DNA from: Mycobacterium sp. GA-0227b | GTDB lineage: Bacteria; Actinomycetota; Actinomycetes; Mycobacteriales; Mycobacteriaceae | Length of the DNA: 64,000 bases | Direction of reading: 5' to 3' | Assembly (NCBI RefSeq): GCF_001499855.1 | Contig: NZ_LQIK01000034.1 | Coordinates: 62,001-126,000, forward strand | Part shown: in pieces, positions 7,880 through 16,206 of the stretch | How the letters are laid out: every line of letters begins with the position of its first letter | How positions within the stretch are numbered: position 1 is the first letter of the stretch | Notes under the pieces: generated by a model | Seen by the model: only the letters and a program-made list of their open reading frames with translations | What the model was told of the DNA's origin: nothing | The model's database searches: none | Program-made: the position numbers and the translations under genes

Positions 7880-8290
7880 TCAGACGTCAGTCAACGCCTC
7901 TGAAATCGGCGTCGGCTCAACCTCGATGCCGCACTGGCTCGAGATCGCGGCTGCCGGCTCGTTGATCGCCTTGAGCTCGGACTCGACCTGCGGATTCTCC
8001 GCGAAGTAGGTGCGGAACGCCTCCGTGACCTGCTCCTGCGGTTGCGTGGCGATCTCCGTCAGCGCCTCGTTGGCCTCGGGGTGCGAGGAGAGGTAGTTGC
8101 TGGTGGACGCCGACACCGTGCTCGCGGTGTTGGCGATTGCGCTCACGCTGCAGGTGTTGTCCTGCGCCGGCGCAGGGGCCGGCTGGGCGCTGGCAACGGG
8201 TGCGACGATCGCGGCGGAACCGAATGCGAGAAGACCGCCTGCAAACATGCCGTACAGGCCGCGTCGCACGGTCGTAACGGACATCTTCAT
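7880..8290 (-). CDS. secreted hemophore-type heme-binding protein
   Basis: This 136-residue precursor has a signal peptide ending near ASA (residues 33-35). The mature part fits the mycobacterial heme-binding (MHB) pattern: Cys47, a YLSSHPEANEALTEI segment, QPQEQV, YFAENPQVESELKAI and a terminal Cys120-Gly. The two cysteines probably form a disulfide. Known relatives such as Rv0203 capture heme outside the cell. The ribosome site GAAGGAG is a few bases upstream of the ATG. Its presence among heme-dependent sterol oxidation genes is suggestive, but it is monocistronic and no KstR site precedes it. Confidence 0.88.
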   Translation of the reverse strand: MKMSVTTVRRGLYGMFAGGLLAFGSAAIVAPVASAQPAPAPAQDNTCSVSAIANTASTVSASTSNYLSSHPEANEALTEIATQPQEQVTEAFRTYFAENPQVESELKAINEPAAAISSQCGIEVEPTPISEALTDV

Positions 8291-8410
8291 CGAATCACTC
8301 CTTCAGTCTGCGACCCGGTGGCCGCTCCCGAAGGCGTAACCGGCCTCGGGGGCGACCTAAACAACCCCAGGCCAGGCGCCGTATTCCGGCGGAGTCAGAC
8401 TTTCGCCACG

Positions 8411-10507
8411 TCAGCTCACGCCCGCCAGCGTGAACGGCAGCACGGCCGGCGCGCCCGCGGCCCTCACCAGCCGCGATGCCATCGTCAGCGTCCACCCGGT
8501 ATCGGCCACGTCGTCCACGAGCAGCACCGGCCCACCGGCCGCGGCGATCCGTGCCGGATCGGGCGCCGTCCACGCGTCGCACAGCGCGGCGACCCGATAG
8601 GCGGAGTTCGCCGCGGTCACCGGCCTGCGCCCGGGCGCGTACTGCAGAACACCCAGGTCGGTCAGTCGGCCGAGGCGGGCGAGTTCTCGCGCCAGTGACG
8701 AGATCAACATCGGGTGCGCGTGTGAATCCAGCGCCATCACCGCGGTCGGGCGGGTCTCCCAGTCCCACGCGGCCAACACCTGCACCGCGGCCTGGACCAT
8801 GTCCCCGGGCACCTCCGCATCCGGAGCGTCGAGCAGGTGTCGTAAGCGGGCTCCCCAGCCGAGATCGGTCAGTCTGCCGATGGCCCGGCCGCAAGCGGGG
8901 CCATCGCCGATTCGGCCCTTGAGATCGATCCCGATCCTGCTCAATCCGGACGGCCACTGTTTGCGAGGCGTGAGTTCCACCCCAGGACGCAAGAGCGACG
9001 CTCTGGTGCGCTCCTCTGCCGTGGTGTCGACGGCCGCGTCGTACCGCGGTCCCTCGCAATTGTCGCAGCGGCCGCAACGCTCGCCGTCGGTGAGGGCGGG
9101 ATCGTCGAGTTGAGCCCGCAGGAAGGCCATCCGGCAGCGGTCGGTGGCCTGGTAGTCGAGCATCGCCTGCTGTTCCCGCTTGCGCGCGTCGTCGAGCTTG
9201 CGATAACGCGGTTCGTCGTAGGTCCACTCCTGGCCGGTGCCGACCCAGCCGCCCTTGACGCGCCGCACCGCACCGTCGACGTCGAGCACCTTCAAGACCA
9301 TCTCCAACCGGGTCCGATTGAGATCGACGAGTGGTTCCAGCGCGGCTGTCGACTGCGGGCGTTCCCGATCCAGCTCTCGGATCACCTTGCGCACCACCGC
9401 TTCTGGTGGAAATGCGACCGAAGCAAAGTACCGCCAGACGTCCTGATCTTCTCTGCCGGGCAGCAGGACGACCTCGGCGCTCTCTGTCGACCGGCCGGCC
9501 CGGCCCACCTGCTGGTAGTAAGCGATCGGCGAGGACGGAGCGCCGAGATGCACGACGAAGCCGAGGTCGGGTTTGTCGAATCCCATGCCGAGCGCCGACG
9601 TCGCGATCAGCGCTTTGACGCGGTTGGTCAGCAGGTCCGCCTCGAGTTGTTCGCGTTCGGCGGCCTCGGTGGAACCGGTATAGGCCGCCACGGGATGCCC
9701 CTGCTCGCGCAGCAATGCGGCAACGTCGTGTGCCTGTGCAACGGTCAAGGTGTAGACGATGCCCGAACCGGGTAACGAATCCAGGTGTGCGGCAAGCCAT
9801 GCCGCTCGCTGCGCCGGGTTGCCGGCGTTGACCACCGACAGGCGCAGCGACTCCCGGTCCAGCCCACCGCGCAGCACCAGAGTGCTGCCGGCTTCGGAGC
9901 CGCCGACGCCCAACTGCGCCGCGACGTCGTCGACCACCCGGTCGTTGGCGGTCGCGGTGGTCGCGAGCACCGGGACGTCGGCGCCGAGTTCGGCGATCAG
10001 AGTGCGGATCCGTCGGTAATCGGGCCGAAAGTCATGACCCCAGTCCGATACGCAGTGCGCCTCGTCGACGACCACCAACCCGGCATCGCGCGCCAGCGCG
10101 GGCAACACCGCGTCGCGAAAGTCCGGATTGTTCAACCGTTCCGGGCTGACCAGCAGGACGTCGAGCTCGCCGCCGCGTACCCGGCGGTGGATGTCGTCCC
10201 AGTCGGCGACGTTGCTCGAGTTGATCGTCGCGGCGTGCACACCGGCCCGCTCGGCGGCGGCCACCTGGTTTCGCATCAGCGCCAGCAGCGGTGACACGAT
10301 CACGGTCGGGCCGTGTCCGTCGGCGCGCAGCAGTTTGGCGGCGATGAAGTAGACGGCGGACTTACCCCAGCCGGTGCGCTGTACGACCAGGGCGCGCCGC
10401 CGGTGCACCACCAGCGCTTCGATGGCGGCCCACTGGTCGTCGCGCAGACTCGCCCGCGGCCCGGCCAACCGCTCGAGGATCGCCTGAGCCTGTTCGCGGG
10501 TCGTCAT
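8411..10507 (-). CDS. rqlH: RecQ-like DNA helicase fused to a phosphoribosyltransferase domain (RqlH-type)
   Basis: The 698-residue protein has SF2 helicase motifs: Walker A RTGWGKS (44-50), DEAHCVSDWGHDFRP, and motif VI QQVGRAGR. A zinc-binding cysteine set follows (CRMAFL...CGRCDNCEGP). Instead of RQC and HRDC domains, the C-terminus has a phosphoribosyltransferase-like domain with the PRPP-binding motif VLLVDDVADTGWT (661-673). I recall M. smegmatis RqlH as a protein of this architecture and length. The ATG at 10507 gives MTTREQAQAI; longer in-frame readings run into hsaF. Role: 3'-5' DNA unwinding in repair; the PRTase part has no known job. It is an insert in the sterol region. Confidence 0.87.
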   Translation of the reverse strand: MTTREQAQAILERLAGPRASLRDDQWAAIEALVVHRRRALVVQRTGWGKSAVYFIAAKLLRADGHGPTVIVSPLLALMRNQVAAAERAGVHAATINSSNVADWDDIHRRVRGGELDVLLVSPERLNNPDFRDAVLPALARDAGLVVVDEAHCVSDWGHDFRPDYRRIRTLIAELGADVPVLATTATANDRVVDDVAAQLGVGGSEAGSTLVLRGGLDRESLRLSVVNAGNPAQRAAWLAAHLDSLPGSGIVYTLTVAQAHDVAALLREQGHPVAAYTGSTEAAEREQLEADLLTNRVKALIATSALGMGFDKPDLGFVVHLGAPSSPIAYYQQVGRAGRSTESAEVVLLPGREDQDVWRYFASVAFPPEAVVRKVIRELDRERPQSTAALEPLVDLNRTRLEMVLKVLDVDGAVRRVKGGWVGTGQEWTYDEPRYRKLDDARKREQQAMLDYQATDRCRMAFLRAQLDDPALTDGERCGRCDNCEGPRYDAAVDTTAEERTRASLLRPGVELTPRKQWPSGLSRIGIDLKGRIGDGPACGRAIGRLTDLGWGARLRHLLDAPDAEVPGDMVQAAVQVLAAWDWETRPTAVMALDSHAHPMLISSLARELARLGRLTDLGVLQYAPGRRPVTAANSAYRVAALCDAWTAPDPARIAAAGGPVLLVDDVADTGWTLTMASRLVRAAGAPAVLPFTLAGVS

Positions 10508-10572
10508 CGCGGCCGATTGTGAACCTGGCGACGAAAAATCCGGAAGAACGTCGTCAGATTCACAAATGCGGT

Positions 10573-11634
10573 TCAGGAGCTCGCCGACGCGGCCTCTTGC
10601 TCGCGCTTGATCTCCAGCGCGATGTCGATGAGCTGGTCCTCCTGGCCGCCGATCAGCTTGCGCTGCCCGGCGCGGTGCAGCAGCTTGTGTGCCGGCACGC
10701 CGTAGCGCTCGGACTGGCGGATGGCGTGCTTGAGGAAGCTCGAGTACACCCCCGAATAGCCCATGATCAGCGCGTTGCGGTCCAGCAGGCATTCGGCGGG
10801 CATCGCGGGCGCGACGACCTCTTCGGCCGCGTCGGCGATGTCGAAGAAGTCGATGCCGGTCTTGACGCCGATCTTGTCGAACACCCCGATCAGCGCCTCG
10901 ACCGGCGCGTTGCCCGCGCCCGCGCCGAAGCGGCGGCACGAGCCGTCGATCTGCTTGGCGCCCGCGCGCACCGCCTCGATCGAGTTGGCCACGCCCAGGC
11001 CGAGGTTCTCGTGGCCGTGAAAGCCGACCTGCGCGTCGTCTCCGAGTTCGGCGACCAGCGCCGCCACCCGGTCGCGCACGCCCTCGAGCACCAGCGCGCC
11101 CGCGGAGTCGACCACATACACGCACTGACACCCGGCGTCGGCCATGATGCGCGCCTGTTCGGCCAGCTTCTCCGGCGGGATGGTGTGGCTCATCATCAGG
11201 AAGCCGACCGTCTCCAGGCCCAGTTCGCGGGCCAGCCCGAAGTGCTGGATCGACACGTCGGCCTCGGTGCAGTGCGTGGCGATCCGGCAGATCGACCCGC
11301 CGTTGTTCTGCGCCTCCTTGATGTCCTCCTTGGTGCCGACACCCGGCAGCATCAGGAACGCGATCTTGGATTCCTTGGCGGTCTCCGCGGCGAGCTTGAT
11401 CAGCTCCTGCTCCGGCGTCTTCGAGAACCCGTAGTTGAAGCTGGACCCGCCCAGCCCGTCACCGTGGGTGACCTCGATGACCGGCACCCCCGCGGCGTCC
11501 AGCGCCGCAACGATCCCGTGCACCTCGTCCTTGGTGAACTGGTGACGTTTGTGGTGGCTGCCGTCGCGCAGCGACGTGTCCGTCATCCGGACGTCCCAGA
11601 TCGGGTTGAAGTAGATCTGTTCGGTGACGCTCAT
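10573..11634 (-). CDS. hsaF: 4-hydroxy-2-oxoacid aldolase HsaF
   Basis: HsaF cleaves 4-hydroxy-2-oxohexanoate, from sterol rings A/B, into pyruvate and propanal, and channels the aldehyde to HsaG. The 353-residue protein has the DRE-TIM N-terminal signature TSLRDGSHHKRHQF, GFHGHENLGLG for metal/substrate binding, and the C-terminal communication domain typical of DmpG/BphI enzymes. The start at 11634 (MSVTEQIYFNP) overlaps the hsaG stop by four bases. It is the last gene of the hsaE-hsaG-hsaF operon, divergent from kstD. Confidence 0.96.
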   Translation of the reverse strand: MSVTEQIYFNPIWDVRMTDTSLRDGSHHKRHQFTKDEVHGIVAALDAAGVPVIEVTHGDGLGGSSFNYGFSKTPEQELIKLAAETAKESKIAFLMLPGVGTKEDIKEAQNNGGSICRIATHCTEADVSIQHFGLARELGLETVGFLMMSHTIPPEKLAEQARIMADAGCQCVYVVDSAGALVLEGVRDRVAALVAELGDDAQVGFHGHENLGLGVANSIEAVRAGAKQIDGSCRRFGAGAGNAPVEALIGVFDKIGVKTGIDFFDIADAAEEVVAPAMPAECLLDRNALIMGYSGVYSSFLKHAIRQSERYGVPAHKLLHRAGQRKLIGGQEDQLIDIALEIKREQEAASASS

Positions 11635-12581
11635 GCCTGGCCTCCTGTCGATACGGAGAGGCTCGCCCCAGCCTGTTTCCGGGCGATCTCCTCGCCCACC
11701 TTGGCCGCCGCTGCGGTCATGATGTCCAGGTTTCCAGCGTAGGGCGGCAGATAGTCGCCCGCACCCTCGACCTCGATGAACGTGGTGACCAGATGGTTGC
11801 CACCGTTGACCACCGAGGGCTCGTCGAACTGCGGTTCGTTGAGCAACCGGTAGCCGGGGACATACGTCTGCACCTCGGCGACGACATCCTTGATGGACTG
11901 CGCGATGGCGTCCCGGTCGGCGTCTTCGGGAATGGCGCAGAAGATCGTGTCGCGCATGATCATCGGCGGTTCGGCCGGGTTGAGGATGATGATCGCCTTG
12001 CCGCGCTGGGCGCCGCCGATGTTCTGCACACCCGCAGCGGTGGTCTTGGTGAACTCGTCGATGTTGGCCCGCGTGCCGGGGCCTGCAGACGCCGACGACA
12101 CCGACGCCACGATCTCGCCGTAGGGCACCCCACCGATGTCGCGGACCGCACGACTCACCGCGTACACGATCGGGATGGTGGCCTGACCACCGCAGGTGAC
12201 CATGTTGACGTTGGGCGCATCCAGATGCTCGTCCAGGTTGGCCGGCGGAATCACGCCGGGCCCGACCGCGGCCGGGGTGAGGTCGATGGCGCGGATGCCG
12301 GCCTCGGCGTACTTGGGGGCGGCGTCGCGGTGCACGTAGGCGCTGGTGGCCTCGAAGACCATGTCGGGCTTCTCGTCCTGGGCCAGCAGCCAGTCCACGC
12401 CCTCGTGCGACGTTTCCAACCCGAGCTTGCGGGCGCGGGCCAGACCTTCGCTCTCCGGGTCGATGCCGATCATCCAGCGCGGCTCGAGCCATTCCGAGCG
12501 CAGCAACTTATACAGCAGGTCGGTGCTGATGTTGCCCGATCCGACGATCGCGACGGTGCTTTTCCCGGCCTGTCCGGCCAT
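11631..12581 (-). CDS. hsaG: acylating aldehyde dehydrogenase HsaG
   Basis: HsaG converts the aldehyde delivered by HsaF to an acyl-CoA (propionyl-CoA in sterol catabolism) using NAD and CoA. The 316-residue protein has the NAD-binding GSGNIST (14-20) and the catalytic cysteine at 130 in MVTCGGQATIP, as in DmpF/BphJ. It overlaps hsaF by four bases and lies 13 bases after hsaE. The length agrees with Rv3535c. Confidence 0.96.
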   Translation of the reverse strand: MAGQAGKSTVAIVGSGNISTDLLYKLLRSEWLEPRWMIGIDPESEGLARARKLGLETSHEGVDWLLAQDEKPDMVFEATSAYVHRDAAPKYAEAGIRAIDLTPAAVGPGVIPPANLDEHLDAPNVNMVTCGGQATIPIVYAVSRAVRDIGGVPYGEIVASVSSASAGPGTRANIDEFTKTTAAGVQNIGGAQRGKAIIILNPAEPPMIMRDTIFCAIPEDADRDAIAQSIKDVVAEVQTYVPGYRLLNEPQFDEPSVVNGGNHLVTTFIEVEGAGDYLPPYAGNLDIMTAAAAKVGEEIARKQAGASLSVSTGGQA

Positions 12582-12594
12582 TGTGTCTCCCTAC

Positions 12595-13380
12595 CTATTC
12601 GAAGCTCAAACGAACCGAGCCCAGCCCGGCGAAATCTGCGACGTAGTCGGCGCCGGGTGTGGCGTCGAACGCCTTGGTGCACGACCCCGGCAACACGATG
12701 TCACCCGCCTTGAGGCGGACGCCGAAGCTGTCGACCTTGCGTGCCAGCCAGGCCACCGCGGTCACCGGGTTGCCGAGCACCGCATCGCTGCGGCCCTTCG
12801 CCACCACCTCGCCGTTGCGGGTGAGGACGGCATCGATCGCGGTGATGTCGATGTCTTTGGGTGAGACCCTGGCTTCCCCGAGCACCCAGCCCGCCGACGA
12901 CGCGTTGTCGGCGATGGTGTCGCAGAGTTTGATTTTCCAGTCCTTGATGCGGGTGTCGATCAGCTCGATCGCGGGCGCGAACGCCGCGGTCGCGGCGAGC
13001 ACGTCATCCTCGGTGCAACCGGCGCCGGGAAGGTCGTCGGCGAGGACGAAGCCCACCTCCACCTCGACGCGCGGGTAGAGGTAGTCCGCAGATTTGACCG
13101 GCCTGTCTTCGAACACGGCCATCTCGTCGAGCAGGTGCCCGTAGTCGGGTTCGTCGACGTTCATCATCTGTTGCATGGCCTTCGACGACAATCCGACCTT
13201 GTGACCGATGACCTTGGCGCCCTCGGCCACCCGCTGGCGGATGTTGATCAGCTGAATCTCGTAGGCATCGACCACGTCGATGTCCGGATGCCCGTCGGTC
13301 AACGGTGCGATCGGAACCCGGCTGCGCTCGGCCTGCGCGAGGTCGGCGGCGAGCTCCTGACGCACCTGGTCACTGAGCAT
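12595..13380 (-). CDS. hsaE: 2-hydroxydienoate hydratase HsaE
   Basis: HsaE hydrates 2-hydroxyhexa-2,4-dienoate, the small product released by HsaD, to 4-hydroxy-2-oxohexanoate for HsaF. The 261-residue protein belongs to the MhpD/fumarylacetoacetate hydrolase-like fold, with VGLSSKAMQQMMNVDEPDYGHL, the acidic metal-binding EVEVGFVLADDL and GNPVTAVAWLARKV. The ATG at 13380 has an AAGGGGA ribosome site upstream. It heads the operon, and the shared divergent region with kstD holds a KstR site. Confidence 0.95.
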   Translation of the reverse strand: MLSDQVRQELAADLAQAERSRVPIAPLTDGHPDIDVVDAYEIQLINIRQRVAEGAKVIGHKVGLSSKAMQQMMNVDEPDYGHLLDEMAVFEDRPVKSADYLYPRVEVEVGFVLADDLPGAGCTEDDVLAATAAFAPAIELIDTRIKDWKIKLCDTIADNASSAGWVLGEARVSPKDIDITAIDAVLTRNGEVVAKGRSDAVLGNPVTAVAWLARKVDSFGVRLKAGDIVLPGSCTKAFDATPGADYVADFAGLGSVRLSFE

Positions 13381-13438
13381 TCTTATGAAGTCCCCTTGTT
13401 CTGTTGACCGGCGCGGTTGTGGGTCTGCCGGACGATTC

Positions 13439-13452
13439 TATAACGTGTTCTA
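13439..13452. promoter_or_regulatory. KstR operator abutting the kstD start codon
   Basis: TATAACGTGTTCTA fits TnnAACnnGTTnnA and ends one base before the kstD ATG at 13454. Its first six bases (TATAAC) could be the -10, which would make the kstD mRNA nearly leaderless and place the repressor directly over the transcription start. The divergent hsaE starts 59 bases away. Confidence 0.88.
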
Positions 13453-13453
13453 C

Positions 13454-15136
13454 ATGAGCGGTCAGGAGTATGACGTCGTCGTGGTGGGCACCGGCGCGGC
13501 CGGCATGGTCGCTGCGCTCACCGCAGCCCACCAGGGACTTTCCACAGTAGTCGTCGAGAAGGCTCCGCACTACGGTGGTTCCACTGCGCGGTCAGGTGGC
13601 GGTGTGTGGATTCCGAACAACGAGGTGCTCAAGCGCGACGGTGTCAAAGACACGGCCGACGCCGCCCGCACCTACCTGCACAACATCATCGGCGACGTCG
13701 TGCCCGCAGAGAAGATCGACACCTATCTCGACCGCGGTCCGGAGATGCTGTCTTTCGTGCTGGAGCACTCGCCGCTGAAGCTGTGCTGGGTGCCGGGCTA
13801 CTCCGACTACTACCCCGAGACACCGGGCGGCAAGCCGACGGGCCGCTCAGTCGAACCCAAGCCGTTCGACGCGAAGAAGCTCGGGCCGGATCTGCCGGGC
13901 TTGGAGCCGCCGTACGGCAAGGTCCCGCTCAACGTGGTCGTCATGCAGCAGGACTACGTTCGGCTCAACCAGCTCAAGCGTCACCCCCGCGGTGTGCTGC
14001 GCAGCCTCAAGGTCGGTGCGCGCACGATGTGGGCCAAGGCCACCGGCAAGAACCTCGTCGGCATGGGACGCGCGTTGATCGCGCCGTTGCGCATCGGCCT
14101 GCGCGACGCGGGCGTGCCCGTGCGGCTGAACACCGCGCTGACCGACCTCTACGTCGAAGACGGCGTCGTGCGGGGGATTTACGTACGCGATGCCAGCGCG
14201 TCGGAAACCGCTGAGCCCGAACTGATCCGGGCTCGCCGCGGAGTGATCCTCGGCTCGGGTGGCTTCGAGCACAACGAGCAGATGCGGGTGAAGTACCAGC
14301 GCGCCCCGATCACCACCGAATGGACGGTCGGCGCCAAGGCGAACACGGGTGACGGCATCATCGCCGCCGAGAAGCTGGGCGCCGCGCTCGACATCATGGA
14401 GGACGCCTGGTGGGGCCCCACCGTTCCACTGGTTGGCGCACCGTGGTTCGCGCTGTCGGAACGCAACTCGCCGGGTTCGATCATCGTCAACATGGCGGGC
14501 AAGCGGTTCATGAACGAGTCGATGCCCTATGTCGAGGCCTGCCACCACATGTACGGCGGCCAGTACGGGCAGGGGCCGGGACCCGGCGAGAACATTCCGG
14601 CGTGGCTGGTGTTCGACCAGCAGTACCGCGACCGCTATATCTTCGCCGGACTGCAACCTGGCCAACGGATTCCGAAGAAGTGGCTGGAGTCCGGCGTGAT
14701 CGTCACAGCGGACACGCTCGAGGAGCTGGCCGAGAAGACCGGTCTGCCCGTGCAGGCTTTCACCGAAACGGTCGAGCGCTTCAACGGTTTCGCCCGGTCC
14801 GGCGTCGACGAGGACTACAAGCGCGGCGAGAGCGCCTACGACCGCTACTACGGCGATCCGACCAACAAGCCCAACCCCAACCTCGGCGAGATCAGCCACC
14901 CGCCCTACTACGCAGCCAAGATGGTGCCCGGCGATCTGGGCACCAAGGGCGGCGTGGTCACCGACGTGCACGGCCGTGCGCTGCGCGACGACGGCTCCGT
15001 GATCGAAGGGCTCTATGCTGCAGGCAATGTCAGCGCGCCGGTGATGGGCCACACCTACCCGGGTCCGGGCGGCACCATCGGCCCCGCGATGACGTTCGGA
15101 TACCTTGCCGCACTACACATAGCGGGGAAGAACTGA
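13454..15136 (+). CDS. kstD: 3-ketosteroid delta-1-dehydrogenase KstD
   Basis: KstD introduces the 1,2 double bond into ring A of 3-ketosteroids. Together with 9-alpha-hydroxylation by KshAB this makes ring B open spontaneously. The 560-residue flavoprotein starts MSGQEYDVVVVGTGAAGMVA with the FAD dinucleotide motif at 12-17, then VVEKAPHYGGSTARSGGG, and ends with GLYAAGNVSAPVMGHTYPG and GTIGPAMTFGYLAA, typical of the family. ATG 13454 is chosen over 13385 because it matches known KstD N-termini and sits immediately downstream of the operator. It shares its last base with the next ATG (TGATG). Confidence 0.96.
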   Translation: MSGQEYDVVVVGTGAAGMVAALTAAHQGLSTVVVEKAPHYGGSTARSGGGVWIPNNEVLKRDGVKDTADAARTYLHNIIGDVVPAEKIDTYLDRGPEMLSFVLEHSPLKLCWVPGYSDYYPETPGGKPTGRSVEPKPFDAKKLGPDLPGLEPPYGKVPLNVVVMQQDYVRLNQLKRHPRGVLRSLKVGARTMWAKATGKNLVGMGRALIAPLRIGLRDAGVPVRLNTALTDLYVEDGVVRGIYVRDASASETAEPELIRARRGVILGSGGFEHNEQMRVKYQRAPITTEWTVGAKANTGDGIIAAEKLGAALDIMEDAWWGPTVPLVGAPWFALSERNSPGSIIVNMAGKRFMNESMPYVEACHHMYGGQYGQGPGPGENIPAWLVFDQQYRDRYIFAGLQPGQRIPKKWLESGVIVTADTLEELAEKTGLPVQAFTETVERFNGFARSGVDEDYKRGESAYDRYYGDPTNKPNPNLGEISHPPYYAAKMVPGDLGTKGGVVTDVHGRALRDDGSVIEGLYAAGNVSAPVMGHTYPGPGGTIGPAMTFGYLAALHIAGKN

Positions 15137-15996
15137 TGCCCATCAATCTCGACGAGGCGCTCGGCGCGGAACTTCCTGCCGCCGAGTTCTCTTGGACAAG
15201 CAGCGACATTCAGCTCTACCACCTCGGGCTGGGCGCCGGCGCCGACCCGACGGACAAGCGCGAACTGCGCTACCTGACCGACGAAACCCCGCAGGTACTG
15301 CCGACATTCGGCAACGTCGCGCAGAGCTTCCACATGACCGAGCCGCCGACGGTGAAGTTCCCCGGCATCGACATCGAGCTGTCGAAGGTGCTGCACGCCA
15401 GCGAAGCGGTGTCAGTGCCGGGGCCGATCCCGCCGGCCGGCACCGGTATCGCGGTCACGCGCTTCACCGACATCTGGGACAAGGGCAAGGCGGCGGTGAT
15501 CTGGTCGGAGACCACGGTGACCGCGCCCGACGGCACGCCGCTGTGGACCCAGAAGCGTTCGATCTTCGCCCGCGGCGAAGGCGGCTTCGGTGGTGAGCGG
15601 GGTCCGTCTGGGTCTTCGGAGCCGCCACCGCGTGCGCCCGATTTCGAACTCTCGATCCCGGTGTCACCGCAGCAGGCGCTGCTCTACCGGATGTGCGGCG
15701 ACCGCAATCCGCTGCACTCGGATCCCGACTTCGCAGCAGCTGCCGGCTTCCCGCGGCCGATCCTGCACGGCCTGTGCACTTACGGCATGACGTGCAAAGC
15801 GATGGTGGATGCCCTGCTCGACGGTGACACCGCCCGGGTCGCAAGCTATGGCGCCCGGTTCGCCGGCGTAGTGTTCCCGGGCGAGACACTCAAGGCCAGC
15901 GTCTGGAAGAACGGCGACGGGTTCGTCGCGACGGTGACCGCACCAGAGCGTGACGACGCGGTGGCGCTCGCCGGCGTCGAGTTGATTCCCGCGTAA
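15136..15996 (+). CDS. chsH3: MaoC-type enoyl-CoA hydratase ChsH3 (Rv3538 counterpart)
   Basis: The 286-residue protein is a double hot-dog hydratase. The C-terminal half carries the hydratase-2 motif YRMCGDRNPLHSDPDFA, with D189, N191 and H194 at catalytic positions, followed by GFPRPILHGLCTYG. The M. tuberculosis counterpart has been called Hsd4B, and later ChsH3, which hydrates a C24 dienoyl-CoA in sterol side-chain beta-oxidation (established for the homologue). Its TGATG junction with kstD makes co-translation likely. Substrate specificity is assigned by orthology. Confidence 0.88.
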   Translation: MPINLDEALGAELPAAEFSWTSSDIQLYHLGLGAGADPTDKRELRYLTDETPQVLPTFGNVAQSFHMTEPPTVKFPGIDIELSKVLHASEAVSVPGPIPPAGTGIAVTRFTDIWDKGKAAVIWSETTVTAPDGTPLWTQKRSIFARGEGGFGGERGPSGSSEPPPRAPDFELSIPVSPQQALLYRMCGDRNPLHSDPDFAAAAGFPRPILHGLCTYGMTCKAMVDALLDGDTARVASYGARFAGVVFPGETLKASVWKNGDGFVATVTAPERDDAVALAGVELIPA

Positions 15997-16206
15997 CTCG
16001 GGCCCTGCCCAGTTTGCCCTGCCCGACGAAACCGTATGAAACGCAACGCCAACCGTGTCACATGCTCGAAAAGGTCGTTGCCACATGATGACTCGGGTAG
16101 CCCTAATGTCAAGGGCTTCAGTCGATCCGGAATCCACAATCGCCGAGTGACCTGATAGTTTCGTTCGGTGACCATCCCAATTGTCGGACGAGTCAGGAGC
16201 AAAATC

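Noticed and set aside
10526..10560. GCGACG...CGTCGT near the recQ/hsaF junction as a fourth palindrome copy
   Set aside because: Arms are only about six bases with a mismatch and share none of the CAGACG..TGCCCCGAAA core.
10508..11131. N-terminal extension of the RecQ-like protein
   Set aside because: It runs through hsaF in another frame with Arg-rich sequence; MTTREQAQAI at 10507 is a natural helicase start.
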